The position numbers and the translations under genes are program-made. Under the pieces are notes generated by a model, which was not told the DNA's origin, did no database searches, and saw only the letters and a list, made by a program, of their open reading frames with translations. Source: an uncultured Lachnospiraceae bacterium (GTDB lineage Bacteria; Bacillota; Clostridia; Lachnospirales; Lachnospiraceae). From it: 43,415 nt of DNA. Positions 33,543 through 41,249 of this stretch are shown in pieces. The DNA lies in assembly GCA_900315055.1 (NCBI GenBank), contig OMXP01000017.1:1-43415 (forward strand), written 5' to 3'. Position 1 is the first letter of the stretch; every line of letters begins with the position of its first letter.

Positions 33543-34388
33543 ATGGCAGAACTTCTGAAGGGAAAACCGGTGGCGGACGCGCTGACGGAAACGGTAAAAA
33601 ACAAAGTCACGGAGCTGAAGGAAAAGGGTATGACCCCGACATTTGCGATTCTCAGGGTCGGGGAAAAGGAAAATGACCTTGCGTATGAGAGGGGTGCCAG
33701 AAAACGTGCTGCAGCATGCGGGATCGAGATCCGGGAGGCGCTTCTTCCGGAAGACACCACGGATACGGCTTTGCAGGATACGATCCGGGAGCTCAATCAG
33801 GACCCTTCCGTACACGGGATCCTTATGTTCCGTCCGCTCCCAAAGAATCTCGACGAGCGTGCCGCCTGTGCGCTCATTGATCCCGCAAAAGACGTCGACG
33901 GTATTACGGCAGGCTCCATGGCGGGAGTCTATGCGGGGAACGGGCTGGGGTTCTGCCCCTGCACGGCGCAGTCGGTCATGGAGATCTTAAAGTTCTACGG
34001 AGTCGATCCGAAGGGAAAGCGTGCGGTGGTCGTCGGTCGAAGCCTTGTCATCGGAAGACCGGTGGCGATGCTGCTCCTGCAGGCCAATGCAACCGTCACG
34101 ATCTGCCACACAAAGACCGTGGATCTTCCGGAGGTGGCAAGAAATGCGCAGATTCTGGTCTGCGCGGCAGGACACGAGGGAGCGGTCGGAAAGGACTGCT
34201 TCTCGGAAGATCAGGTCGTGATCGATGTCGGGATCAACTATTCGAAAACCCTGAACAAGCTGGTCGGTGATGCGGACTTTGCAGCGGCTGAGGGCATCGT
34301 CTCTGCGATCACCCCAGTCCCCGGCGGTGTCGGATCGGTGACGACGGCGGTTCTGATGGACCATGTGGTCCGGGCGGCTGCCCGATGA
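33543..34388 (+). CDS. folD: Methylenetetrahydrofolate dehydrogenase FolD, apparently lacking cyclohydrolase residues
   Basis: FolD interconverts methylene-, methenyl- and formyl-THF. The 281-residue protein keeps the fold and the NAD(P) loop (VVVGRSLVIGRPVAMLL) and D117 in KDVDG. It differs at the cyclohydrolase centre: the Y-x3-K motif reads Y48-ERG-A52, so the position of human MTHFD1 Lys56 is Ala, and the VQLPLP motif is MFRPLP, so the Gln100 position is Phe96. PGGVGPMT is PGGVGSVT. It is thus predicted to be a dehydrogenase only, with the neighbouring FchA supplying the hydrolase step. FolC overlaps its stop by four bases. Confidence 0.93.
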   Translation: MAELLKGKPVADALTETVKNKVTELKEKGMTPTFAILRVGEKENDLAYERGARKRAAACGIEIREALLPEDTTDTALQDTIRELNQDPSVHGILMFRPLPKNLDERAACALIDPAKDVDGITAGSMAGVYAGNGLGFCPCTAQSVMEILKFYGVDPKGKRAVVVGRSLVIGRPVAMLLLQANATVTICHTKTVDLPEVARNAQILVCAAGHEGAVGKDCFSEDQVVIDVGINYSKTLNKLVGDADFAAAEGIVSAITPVPGGVGSVTTAVLMDHVVRAAAR

Positions 34389-35665
34389 TGACATACACAG
34401 AGGCCGTTTCCTATGTAAACTCAACCAACTGGAAGAACGAGAGCAGAGGGCTTCAGCGCATGCGGTCTCTGATGGCAGCCCTTCACAATCCGGAGAAAAA
34501 AGTCCGGTACGTGCACATCGCGGGGACAAACGGGAAGGGAAGCTGCGCCGCGATGCTCTCCTCGATCTTCCAGGCGGCGGGATACAAAACAGGACTCTAT
34601 ACCTCTCCGCATCTTGTGAGGGAAAACGAGAGGATGCAGATTGGCGGCATACCGGTGCCGGACGATCGCTTTGCCTCTCTTGCAGAAGAGGTGAAACATG
34701 CCGCAGATGGCATCGGAGTCAGGCCGACGGAGTTTGAGACGCTGACCGCGATGGCGTTCCTGTACTTTGCGGAGGAAAAGGTTGAGCTTGCAGCCCTCGA
34801 GGTCGGCCTCGGCGGACGGCTCGATGCGACGAATGTCCTCACGGATCCGGCGCTTTGCGTCATCATGAACATCGGTCTTGAGCACACGGAGATTCTCGGC
34901 GATACGCTGGAGAAGATCGCGGGGGAGAAGGCGGGAATCATCAAGGATCATGTTCCCGTTATCTGTCACCCTGGAACGCCGGGGGTCATGGAGGTCTTCC
35001 GTCAGGTGGCAGCAGAACATGACGCGCCTCTTGCTGTCGCAGATTTCCCGTCGCTTCGCACACAAAGCCTAGGTCTTTCCGGCCAGGTGCTGACGTATCA
35101 GGACCTGACCGATGTCAGGCTTCCCCTGATCGGAGAGCATCAGGCGGGCAATGCCGCCGTGGCAATCGAAGCCTCAAGGAAACTCGGGATTCCCGATTCG
35201 TCGATTCGTCAGGGACTTGAAAGAGTCCGCTGGCCCGGGCGCTTCGAGGTTCTCTCGAAGAATCCCGTGTTCATTGCCGACGGTGCCCATAATCCCCAGT
35301 GCGCCCGCACGCTTGCCGCGGCGCTCGATACGGTCTTTCCGGGACAGAAGGTGGAGTTTCTTCTCGGCGTTCTGCAGGACAAGGACTACCGGGAGATGAT
35401 GGATCTCCTTCTGCCGTATGCGAGGGGCTTTATTCTTCTGAAGCCCGATTCCCCCCGCGCTCTCGATTCTGATGTTCTCGCAGGATATCTTCGGGCACAT
35501 GGCGCAAAGGTAAGGACAGCACAGAGTGTGAACGAAGCTCTGGACCTCGGTTTTGAACTTGCGGATGGTACACCGCTTGTTCTTACAGGGTCTTTGTATC
35601 TTCTCGGAGAGGTGCGAAACGGATACCTGACATCGTACAAAGGGAGGGAGCATGGAAACGGCTGA
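34385..35665 (+). CDS. folC: Folylpolyglutamate synthase / dihydrofolate synthase
   Basis: ATP-dependent ligase adding glutamates to folates (and to dihydropteroate in bifunctional forms), keeping cofactors in the cell. The 426 residues fit the Mur-ligase-like FolC family: P-loop HIAGTNGKGS (to residue 53), LYTSPHL, FEVLTAMAF-type TEFETLTAMAF, LEVGLGGRLDATN, HQAGNAAVAIEA, WPGRFEVL and DGAHNP. It overlaps folD at its start (ATGA) and rsmH at its end, so it is in the middle of the operon. Confidence 0.95.
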   Translation: MMTYTEAVSYVNSTNWKNESRGLQRMRSLMAALHNPEKKVRYVHIAGTNGKGSCAAMLSSIFQAAGYKTGLYTSPHLVRENERMQIGGIPVPDDRFASLAEEVKHAADGIGVRPTEFETLTAMAFLYFAEEKVELAALEVGLGGRLDATNVLTDPALCVIMNIGLEHTEILGDTLEKIAGEKAGIIKDHVPVICHPGTPGVMEVFRQVAAEHDAPLAVADFPSLRTQSLGLSGQVLTYQDLTDVRLPLIGEHQAGNAAVAIEASRKLGIPDSSIRQGLERVRWPGRFEVLSKNPVFIADGAHNPQCARTLAAALDTVFPGQKVEFLLGVLQDKDYREMMDLLLPYARGFILLKPDSPRALDSDVLAGYLRAHGAKVRTAQSVNEALDLGFELADGTPLVLTGSLYLLGEVRNGYLTSYKGREHGNG

Positions 35666-36713
35666 AAATACACCGCATAAAAGACGACCCCACTACCGTG
35701 GCACGCACCCGCACACCTATGCGGAAAAGTACAAGGAACAAAATCCGGAGAAGTATCCGGAGGAGATTGAGAAGGTCATCTCAAAGGGCTCGACGCCGGC
35801 CGGAATGCACATCCCGATCATGGTGAACGAGATCCTGGAGGTCCTCTCGATCAGGCCCGGCGAGTCCGGTCTTGACTGTACGCTCGGCTACGGCGGCCAC
35901 ACGAGAAAAATGCTGGAGTGCCTTGCGGGCACGGGACACCTGACTGCCCTCGATGTGGATTCCGAGAATATCGTCCGGACGGAAAAGATGCTCCGCGAGG
36001 AAGGACATACAAAAGAGGAGCTTTCCATTCTCCACCTGAATTTCAGAGATGTGCAAAAGGCAGCAGAGCGGTTCGGCCCCTTCGACTTTGTGCTTGCAGA
36101 TCTTGGCGTCTCCTCCATGCAGATCGATGAACCGGAGCGCGGCTTTTCCTGGAAAAGAGAAGGACCTCTTGACTTAAGGCTTGATCCCGCAAGGGGAGAG
36201 ACGGCGGCGGAGCGGCTGAAAACCCTTGACCGGGATGAACTGACAGGACTTCTCATCGACAATGCGGACGAGCCCTATGCAGAGGAGATCGCGGCAAAGG
36301 TGATGAGCGCCCTCAGAAAGAAAAAGCCGGTCGAGACGACAACACAGCTTGCCGATCTTGTGCGGGAGGCGGTCACCGGGGCAATGACAGGCTGCAAAAA
36401 GGAAGAGATCGAGGAGACGGTTCGAAAATCCTGCTCCAGGACGTTTCAGGCCCTTCGCATTGACATCAATCAGGAATATGAATCCCTGTCTTCCCTTCTT
36501 GATGCACTGCCGGACGTCCTGAATCCCGGCGGCCGCGTTGCAATTCTGACCTTCCACTCGGGGGAGGATCGAATCGTCAAGAAACAGTTCAAGGAGGCCT
36601 TCCGGGAAGGCCGCTATCAGAGAATCGCATCGGATGTGACAAGGCCTACGGGGGAAGAGTGCCATCGCAACCCTCGGGCGAAGTCCGCAAAGCTTCGCTG
36701 GGCCATCCGGTAA
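35652..36713 (+). CDS. rsmH: 16S rRNA C1402 N4-methyltransferase (RsmH variant with basic N-terminal extension)
   Basis: SAM-dependent methylation of C1402 in the 30S decoding site. Conserved RsmH motifs are present: HIPIMVNEILEVL, LDCTLGYGGHTRKML, FVLADLGVSSMQID, RGFSWKREGPLDLRLD and RVAILTFHSGEDRIVK. The 353-residue length includes an extra N-terminal segment of about 50 residues with RRPHYRGTHP and YAEKYKEQNPEKYPEEI, which I recall from a clostridial subgroup of RsmH-like proteins. It is away from the division cluster (mraZ, ftsL, mur genes) where rsmH usually sits, so a second copy may exist. GGGAGGGAG precedes its start inside folC. Confidence 0.88.
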   Translation: METAENTPHKRRPHYRGTHPHTYAEKYKEQNPEKYPEEIEKVISKGSTPAGMHIPIMVNEILEVLSIRPGESGLDCTLGYGGHTRKMLECLAGTGHLTALDVDSENIVRTEKMLREEGHTKEELSILHLNFRDVQKAAERFGPFDFVLADLGVSSMQIDEPERGFSWKREGPLDLRLDPARGETAAERLKTLDRDELTGLLIDNADEPYAEEIAAKVMSALRKKKPVETTTQLADLVREAVTGAMTGCKKEEIEETVRKSCSRTFQALRIDINQEYESLSSLLDALPDVLNPGGRVAILTFHSGEDRIVKKQFKEAFREGRYQRIASDVTRPTGEECHRNPRAKSAKLRWAIR

Positions 36714-36714
36714 C

Positions 36715-36745
36715 AAAAAAGCTCTCCGGCTGCCGGAGAGCTTTT
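36715..36745. terminator. Bidirectional terminator between rsmH and queT
   Basis: AAGCTCTCCGG (36719-36729) pairs perfectly with CCGGAGAGCTT (36733-36743) over a 3-base loop, with As before and Ts after. It serves the two convergent genes. Confidence 0.92.
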
Positions 36746-36779
36746 CTGAAAGCAAGAGGCGTTTGAAGATTTTACAGTA

Positions 36780-37328
36780 TTACGCGGTACGGACGTCCTT
36801 CTTCTTTGCGCTGCCAAGAGATCCGAAGACCTGGGCCCGCACCGGGCGAAGTGCCGAGATGAGGATGCCGCCAAAGCCGATGCAGGCGATGGCCTCACCG
36901 AGGCCGACCGTGGCGAACAGGAACCAGAAGGAGTCCGTCAGGTGGTAGGCAAAGATGAGAATCAGCGGGACGATGACCGCATTTGCGATCACCGGCGGCA
37001 GAGTGCAGAGAAACCGGTGATTCCTAAGAGCTCTCGAGCCCAGGGCACCGATGAGGGTTGCCAGGGTGCCGAAAATGACATCCGGCATCGCGGAGCCGGT
37101 GACAAAGTTTGCGATGAGGCACCCGATCGCAAGGCCGGGAACTGCGGCCGGCGTGAAGTAGGGCAGGACGCAGAGCATCTCGGAGATGCGGACCTGAATG
37201 GCACCGCTTGCAAGGTCAAAGCCTGCCGCAATCCAGGTGAGAGCCACGTACAGGGCGGCGATAATGCCTGCCTGCGCGATGAAAAGGGTGGTCATTTTTG
37301 TTGTGTGGGTGTTCTTTTGATCTGACAT
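36780..37328 (-). CDS. queT: QueT-family queuosine-precursor transporter (ECF S-component)
   Basis: A 182-residue membrane protein of about five or six helices that binds and imports a queuosine precursor (preQ1 or a relative) with the shared ECF energy-coupling module. QueT features include AGIIAALYVALTWI, GAIQVRISEMLCVLPYFTPAAVPGL and GCLIANF. The minus-strand ATG at 37328 follows AAAGGA; a longer frame to 37403 lacks support. A leader of about 170 bases contains a structured element (37436-37500). QueA is present in this window but none of the preQ1 biosynthesis genes are, consistent with salvage. Confidence 0.9.
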   Translation of the reverse strand: MSDQKNTHTTKMTTLFIAQAGIIAALYVALTWIAAGFDLASGAIQVRISEMLCVLPYFTPAAVPGLAIGCLIANFVTGSAMPDVIFGTLATLIGALGSRALRNHRFLCTLPPVIANAVIVPLILIFAYHLTDSFWFLFATVGLGEAIACIGFGGILISALRPVRAQVFGSLGSAKKKDVRTA

Positions 37329-37435
37329 GTGTTTTCCTTTCTTCCGGAAGTTCGGGCCGGCATCGACAACGTTCACAAAGCTGCATTCAACCGGTTCGAA
37401 CACACATGTTCAGAAGATGTGCATCGAAATAGAAG

Positions 37436-37500
37436 AAATCCGCTTAGTTTTGACGAGTGGCAAACGGATTTACTAACACTCGGCGTCTGAACCTTGACGC
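37436..37500 (-). promoter_or_regulatory. Structured leader of queT, candidate preQ1-responsive riboswitch
   Basis: On the - strand: hairpin GCGTC/GACGC, then stem CGAGTG (37482-37477) with CACTCG (37459-37454) enclosing a 17-base loop, then an A-rich tail TCAAAACTAAG. The loop's first bases TTAG can pair with CTAA of the tail, an H-type pseudoknot like preQ1-I. The loop also holds AAATCCG (37471-37465), complementary to CGGATTT (37442-37436) just past the tail, an alternative pairing that would cross the first. Location before queT is where preQ1 riboswitches occur. I could not match a known class consensus exactly. Confidence 0.45.
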
Positions 37501-37507
37501 AGCAGAA

Positions 37508-37536
37508 AGGCTAACATAAACCGGAGGATTTGGCAA
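37508..37536 (-). promoter_or_regulatory. Candidate promoter of queT
   Basis: On the - strand TTGCCA (37536-37531), 17-base spacer, TAGCCT (37513-37508). The -10 is weak (3 of 6). Transcription would begin just before the structured leader. Confidence 0.4.
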
Positions 37537-37553
37537 GCTGTTCATTTTTTTCA

Positions 37554-37582
37554 TTGCCAGAAGGCAACCCACGGGCTAAGAT
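37554..37582 (+). promoter_or_regulatory. Promoter of the MATE transporter gene
   Basis: TTGCCA (37554-37559), 17-base spacer, TAAGAT (37577-37582). It diverges from the queT promoter, and the two -35 boxes form the TGGCAA...TTGCCA inverted repeat seen here. Confidence 0.6.
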
Positions 37583-37615
37583 GAAGTCGTTTTCGATGTG
37601 AGAGGAGAGATGGAT

Positions 37616-38998
37616 ATGGGAGCTGAACAGGCAAAGACAGCCGTGGAAAAGAAACCCTATGACCTTGACAATGCGATGCTCACCGGGACGATCTGGAAGG
37701 AACTTCTGCGGTTTTTCTTCCCCCTGCTTCTGGGCACATTTTTTCAGCTGCTCTACAACACCGTAGATTCGATGGTCGTCGGGCAGTTTGTCGGCACGGT
37801 CGGACTGTCGGCTGTCGGCGGTGCGGCGGCGCAGATCATCAACCTGATGGTCGGCTTCTTTGTCGGCATCTCGTCCGGAGCCACCGTGGTCATCGCCCAG
37901 TACTACGGTGCGGCAAGGCGGAACGAGGTGGAAGCCTCGGTCCACTCGGCGATTGCGATTGCCCTGACAGGTGGAGCCATCTTTACCGTACTTGGCGTTG
38001 CCGTGGCGCCGGAAACCCTGGTCATCATGAATACTCCGGCGGACTCTCTTTACTCGTCCGCAGTCTATCTTCGCCTGTACTGCCTTGGCATGATCCCGAA
38101 CATGGTCTACAACATGGGTTCCGGGATTCTGCGCGCCGTGGGCGATTCGAAGAAACCTACCTACTACCTCATTGCCGGTGCAGTGACGAATATCGTACTG
38201 GACTTTCTCTTTGTCGGCGGCTTCCATCAGGGGGTTGCCGGCGCGGCGATCGCCACGGTGATCTCCCAGGTGGTTTCGGCCGTGCTGACTCTCCGGGCAA
38301 TGTGCACGACTGATGACATGTACCGCCTGAGCCTTCGCAGGATCCGGTTCGTCGGGAAATATGCCGGCCGCATCATCGCGATCGGTGTCCCGGCGGGCCT
38401 TCGCTCCATGATGTACACATTTTCGAATATCATCATTCAGACGGCGGTCAATGGCTTCGGCACCAACACTGTTGCAGCCTGGGGCGCTTCGAGCCGCGTC
38501 GATGCCCTGTACTGGACCATCATCGAATCGCTAGGGACGGCGATGACGACGATGATCGGACAGAACTACGGAGCAGGGCTCTACAAACGGGTTCGCAGTA
38601 TCGTCCGGCAGACATTCCTGATCGCCACCATCATGACGCTGAGTATCTCCGGAATTCTCTTTGTGATCGCCCCCGTCATGTACCGGATCTTCTCCAAGGA
38701 GCAGATCGTCATTGATATCGGTGTCACCATCACACGCTATCTTGCCGCCTTCTACTGGTCCTACATCGGCATCGAGGTCTTTTCCGGCGCCCTCATCGGC
38801 ATGGGAGATGCACTGATCCCGACGATCATCACCATCATCGGCGTCTGTGTGATCCGGATTCTCTGGAATGTCATCATGGTGCCGCGCTATCCGGTGCTGC
38901 ACACGGTGCTCCTGAACTATCCGATCACCTGGATCATCACATCCGCTGCATTTGTCATCTACTATTTCTGGTACGTTCACAGGAAAGGAATCCGCTGA
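37616..38998 (+). CDS. MATE-family efflux transporter
   Basis: A 460-residue polytopic protein (about 12 helices) that exports drugs or metabolites in exchange for Na+ or H+. MATE features are seen in both halves: LGTFFQLLYNTVDSMVVGQFVG near the start, GSGILRAVGDSKKP and the matching GALIGMGDALIPT in the second half. The ATG at 37616 lies 8 bases after GAGGAG; the ATG at 37610 is a close alternative. It ends one base before yigZ and likely shares its transcript. Substrate unknown. Confidence 0.92.
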   Translation: MGAEQAKTAVEKKPYDLDNAMLTGTIWKELLRFFFPLLLGTFFQLLYNTVDSMVVGQFVGTVGLSAVGGAAAQIINLMVGFFVGISSGATVVIAQYYGAARRNEVEASVHSAIAIALTGGAIFTVLGVAVAPETLVIMNTPADSLYSSAVYLRLYCLGMIPNMVYNMGSGILRAVGDSKKPTYYLIAGAVTNIVLDFLFVGGFHQGVAGAAIATVISQVVSAVLTLRAMCTTDDMYRLSLRRIRFVGKYAGRIIAIGVPAGLRSMMYTFSNIIIQTAVNGFGTNTVAAWGASSRVDALYWTIIESLGTAMTTMIGQNYGAGLYKRVRSIVRQTFLIATIMTLSISGILFVIAPVMYRIFSKEQIVIDIGVTITRYLAAFYWSYIGIEVFSGALIGMGDALIPTIITIIGVCVIRILWNVIMVPRYPVLHTVLLNYPITWIITSAAFVIYYFWYVHRKGIR

Positions 38999-38999
38999 C

Positions 39000-39629
39000 A
39001 TGGCAGGCTACCACACGATTGAAAAGCGCGGGGCAGGAGAGTACGACGAGAAAAAGTCGAGGTTTCTGGGCGAGGCGATTCCGGTTTCCTCAAAGGAAGA
39101 GATCGATGCGGAACTTGCCCGCATCCGGAAGCAGTACTTCGATGCAAGACATCACTGTTTTGCGTATGTCCTCGGGGAGAAGCGCGACAACAGGCGTTTT
39201 TCGGACGACGGAGAGCCCTCCGGAACCGGCGGCATGCCGATCCTGAACGTCATCGACGGGGAGGCATGCACCGGCATTCTCATCGTGGTGACGAGGTATT
39301 TCGGGGGAACGCTTCTTGGCGCAGGACCGCTGGCAAGAGCTTACGGGAAAGCTGCGAAGGCGGCACTTGACGACGCCGGAATCGTTGAGAGAAAGGAAGG
39401 GGCCGTCCTTCAGATCACGCTCTCCTACGCCCAGCTTGATTCTGCCCTGTATCTGTTAAAGCAGGAGAAGATCAGGGTAGACGACACAGCCTACACCGAT
39501 GCAGTCGCCCTGACCTGTCATGTGCCGGAAGAAGAAAAGGCAGCACTTCTTGAAAAACTCTCCGCGCTGGGCCGTGGGAGCATCCGGGTGAATGAAATTT
39601 CACACGGATTCTACGGATTTGATACCTGA
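39000..39629 (+). CDS. yigZ: YigZ/IMPACT-family protein
   Basis: A 209-residue protein of the UPF0029/IMPACT family, found widely but with no settled bacterial function; eukaryotic IMPACT modulates translation control through Gcn1. The N-terminal domain has ARHHCFAYVLG and RFSDDGEPSGTGGMPIL, and VVTRYFGGTLLGAGPLARAY, all diagnostic. The C-terminal part (about 140-205) is the ferredoxin-like DUF1949 domain. The ATG at 39000 follows AAGGA by 11 bases and is one base from the MATE stop. Confidence 0.92.
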   Translation: MAGYHTIEKRGAGEYDEKKSRFLGEAIPVSSKEEIDAELARIRKQYFDARHHCFAYVLGEKRDNRRFSDDGEPSGTGGMPILNVIDGEACTGILIVVTRYFGGTLLGAGPLARAYGKAAKAALDDAGIVERKEGAVLQITLSYAQLDSALYLLKQEKIRVDDTAYTDAVALTCHVPEEEKAALLEKLSALGRGSIRVNEISHGFYGFDT

Positions 39630-39644
39630 TGCTGACAATCCGGT

Positions 39645-39673
39645 TTGACAGACCTCAAAAGGCTCATTAAACT
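39645..39673 (+). promoter_or_regulatory. Promoter of the leader ORF-mgtE unit
   Basis: A consensus TTGACA (39645-39650), 17-base spacer and TAAACT (39668-39673). It starts a leader of about 40 bases before the GTG at 39720. Confidence 0.75.
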
Positions 39674-39719
39674 GAACTTGCCTGTTTTAATGCTCAATCC
39701 TGAAAGGAGGTGGTTATTC

Positions 39720-39848
39720 GTGACGAAACAATCTGTATCAGCAGACAATGCCGATCCCGGCCGAAGTAGTCATCAGACCACAATTTCAGGAGGTGTTCCA
39801 TGGACAGCACTATGGAAAACGAAGAGCGTGAGAACGAGAAGGTTCTGA
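39720..39848 (+). CDS. Putative 42-residue leader peptide overlapping mgtE
   Basis: A GTG start at 39720 is preceded by a near-perfect AAAGGAGG (39703-39710) at 9 bases. The frame runs 42 codons, passes over the mgtE ribosome-binding site (39787-39795) and stops 49 bases into mgtE, in a different frame. The early part contains D-N-A-D-P. Leader peptides controlling Mg transport by ribosome stalling or dissociation at low Mg are known elsewhere (MgtL for mgtA). The short length makes chance possible, but the ribosome-binding site is as strong as that of mgtE itself. The product has no family resemblance I can see. Confidence 0.5.
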   Translation: MTKQSVSADNADPGRSSHQTTISGGVPWTALWKTKSVRTRRF

Positions 39849-41167
39849 CCACGCTGCTTGAGGAAAAGCAGTATACAAAGCTTCGGCAGACGGCATCGGA
39901 GATGCAGGCCGCGGATATTGCGGCGGTCATGGACGACATGGAGGACGAGGATTCCCTGAAGATGTTCCGGATCCTCCCGAAGAGCATGGCGGCTGATGTC
40001 TTTGCCCAGCTCGAGATCGACGATCAGCAGTACATCATTTCTTCCCTCTCCGATAAGGAAGCATCGAACATCATCGACAACCTGCAGGCAGACGATGCCA
40101 CGGACCTGCTCGAGGAGATGCCGGCAAACGTCGTCAAGAAGATCCTCGCCAATGCCAGTCCGGAGACGAGAGACGACATCAACCATCTGCTGCGCTATCC
40201 GGAGGACTCCGCAGGCTCGATCATGACGGTCGAGTACGTAGACCTCAAGGAGGATATGACCGTACAGGATGCGATCGAGCGCATCCGGAAGATCGGCCTC
40301 GACTCCGAGACCACCAACATCTGCTACGTGCTCGACAAACAGCGCGTTCTCGTGGGTACAGTGGCCCTCAGGTTCCTTCTGATCAAGGAGCCGGACGAGG
40401 TCATCGGCGACATCATGAACGAAAACGTCATCTCCATCCGCACGACGACGGACCAGGAGGAAGCGGCGAAGATGTTCCAGAAGTACGATTTCACCGCAAT
40501 GCCGGTTGTCGACACGGAAAACCGCATGGTCGGCATTATCACGATCGACGATGTGGTCGATATCATGGAGGAAGAGGCCACCGAGGATATCGAGAAGATG
40601 GCCGCCATCGTCCCCTCCGAGAAGACCTATTTCAGAACCTCGGTTTTTGAGACCTACAAAAACCGCATGCCATGGCTCCTGATCCTCATGGTGTCCGCAA
40701 CCTTCACCGGTGCGATCATCACGCACTTTGAGGATGCCCTTGCAGCGTATGTGGCGCTGACCGCCTATATCCCGATGCTCATGGACACCGGCGGCAACTC
40801 CGGCTCCCAGGCATCGGTCTCCATTATCCGCGGTATCTCGCTGAATGAGATCGAGTTTCGTGATCTGCCGCGGGCACTCTGGAAGGAGATCCGGGTCGCG
40901 GTGCTCTGCGGTGTGACATTGTCTGCCGTGAACTTCCTGAAGATGATCTTTCTCGACAGAAGAGAGCCGGTCATTGCTCTCATTGTGTGCCTGACACTTG
41001 TTGTGGTCGTGATCTTTGCCAAGATGATCGGCTGCATTCTGCCTCTGGTTGCCGCGAAGATTCATCTCGATCCTGCCGTCATGGCATCGCCTCTCATCAC
41101 GACGATCGTCGATGCGGTATCCCTTCTTGTGTACTTCAATATCGCATCCAGGATCCTGCATCTTTGA
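39800..41167 (+). CDS. mgtE: Magnesium transporter MgtE
   Basis: A 455-residue Mg2+ channel-type transporter. The cytosolic N domain (about 15-125) is helical and acidic, two CBS domains (about 130-250; SAGSIMTVEYV, DIMNENVISIRTTTDQ, GIITIDDVVDIM) sense Mg, and five membrane helices follow. The family signatures PMLMDTGGNSGSQ and ASPLITTIVDAVS (pore Asp) are intact. CAGGAGGTG (39787-39795) precedes the ATG. The out-of-frame overlapping leader ORF suggests translational control. It converges with typA across a shared terminator. Confidence 0.95.
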   Translation: MDSTMENEERENEKVLTTLLEEKQYTKLRQTASEMQAADIAAVMDDMEDEDSLKMFRILPKSMAADVFAQLEIDDQQYIISSLSDKEASNIIDNLQADDATDLLEEMPANVVKKILANASPETRDDINHLLRYPEDSAGSIMTVEYVDLKEDMTVQDAIERIRKIGLDSETTNICYVLDKQRVLVGTVALRFLLIKEPDEVIGDIMNENVISIRTTTDQEEAAKMFQKYDFTAMPVVDTENRMVGIITIDDVVDIMEEEATEDIEKMAAIVPSEKTYFRTSVFETYKNRMPWLLILMVSATFTGAIITHFEDALAAYVALTAYIPMLMDTGGNSGSQASVSIIRGISLNEIEFRDLPRALWKEIRVAVLCGVTLSAVNFLKMIFLDRREPVIALIVCLTLVVVVIFAKMIGCILPLVAAKIHLDPAVMASPLITTIVDAVSLLVYFNIASRILHL

Positions 41168-41194
41168 TAAAATAAAAGACAACATCACAGAACG

Positions 41195-41240
41195 AAAAAA
41201 GCGGTTCCTGTCATCTTTTCGATGACGGGAACCGCTCTTT
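41195..41240. terminator. Bidirectional terminator between mgtE and typA
   Basis: AGCGGTTCCTGTCATC (41200-41215) pairs with GATGACGGGAACCGCT (41221-41236), 16 bp with one U-G pair, over a 5-base loop. A-tract before and T-rich stretch after. Confidence 0.93.
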
Positions 41241-41249
41241 ATATGCCGG

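Noticed and set aside
39773..41188. 471-codon open frame on the - strand
   Set aside because: Antisense to mgtE, whose family motifs are intact; no ribosome-binding site or domain on the - strand.
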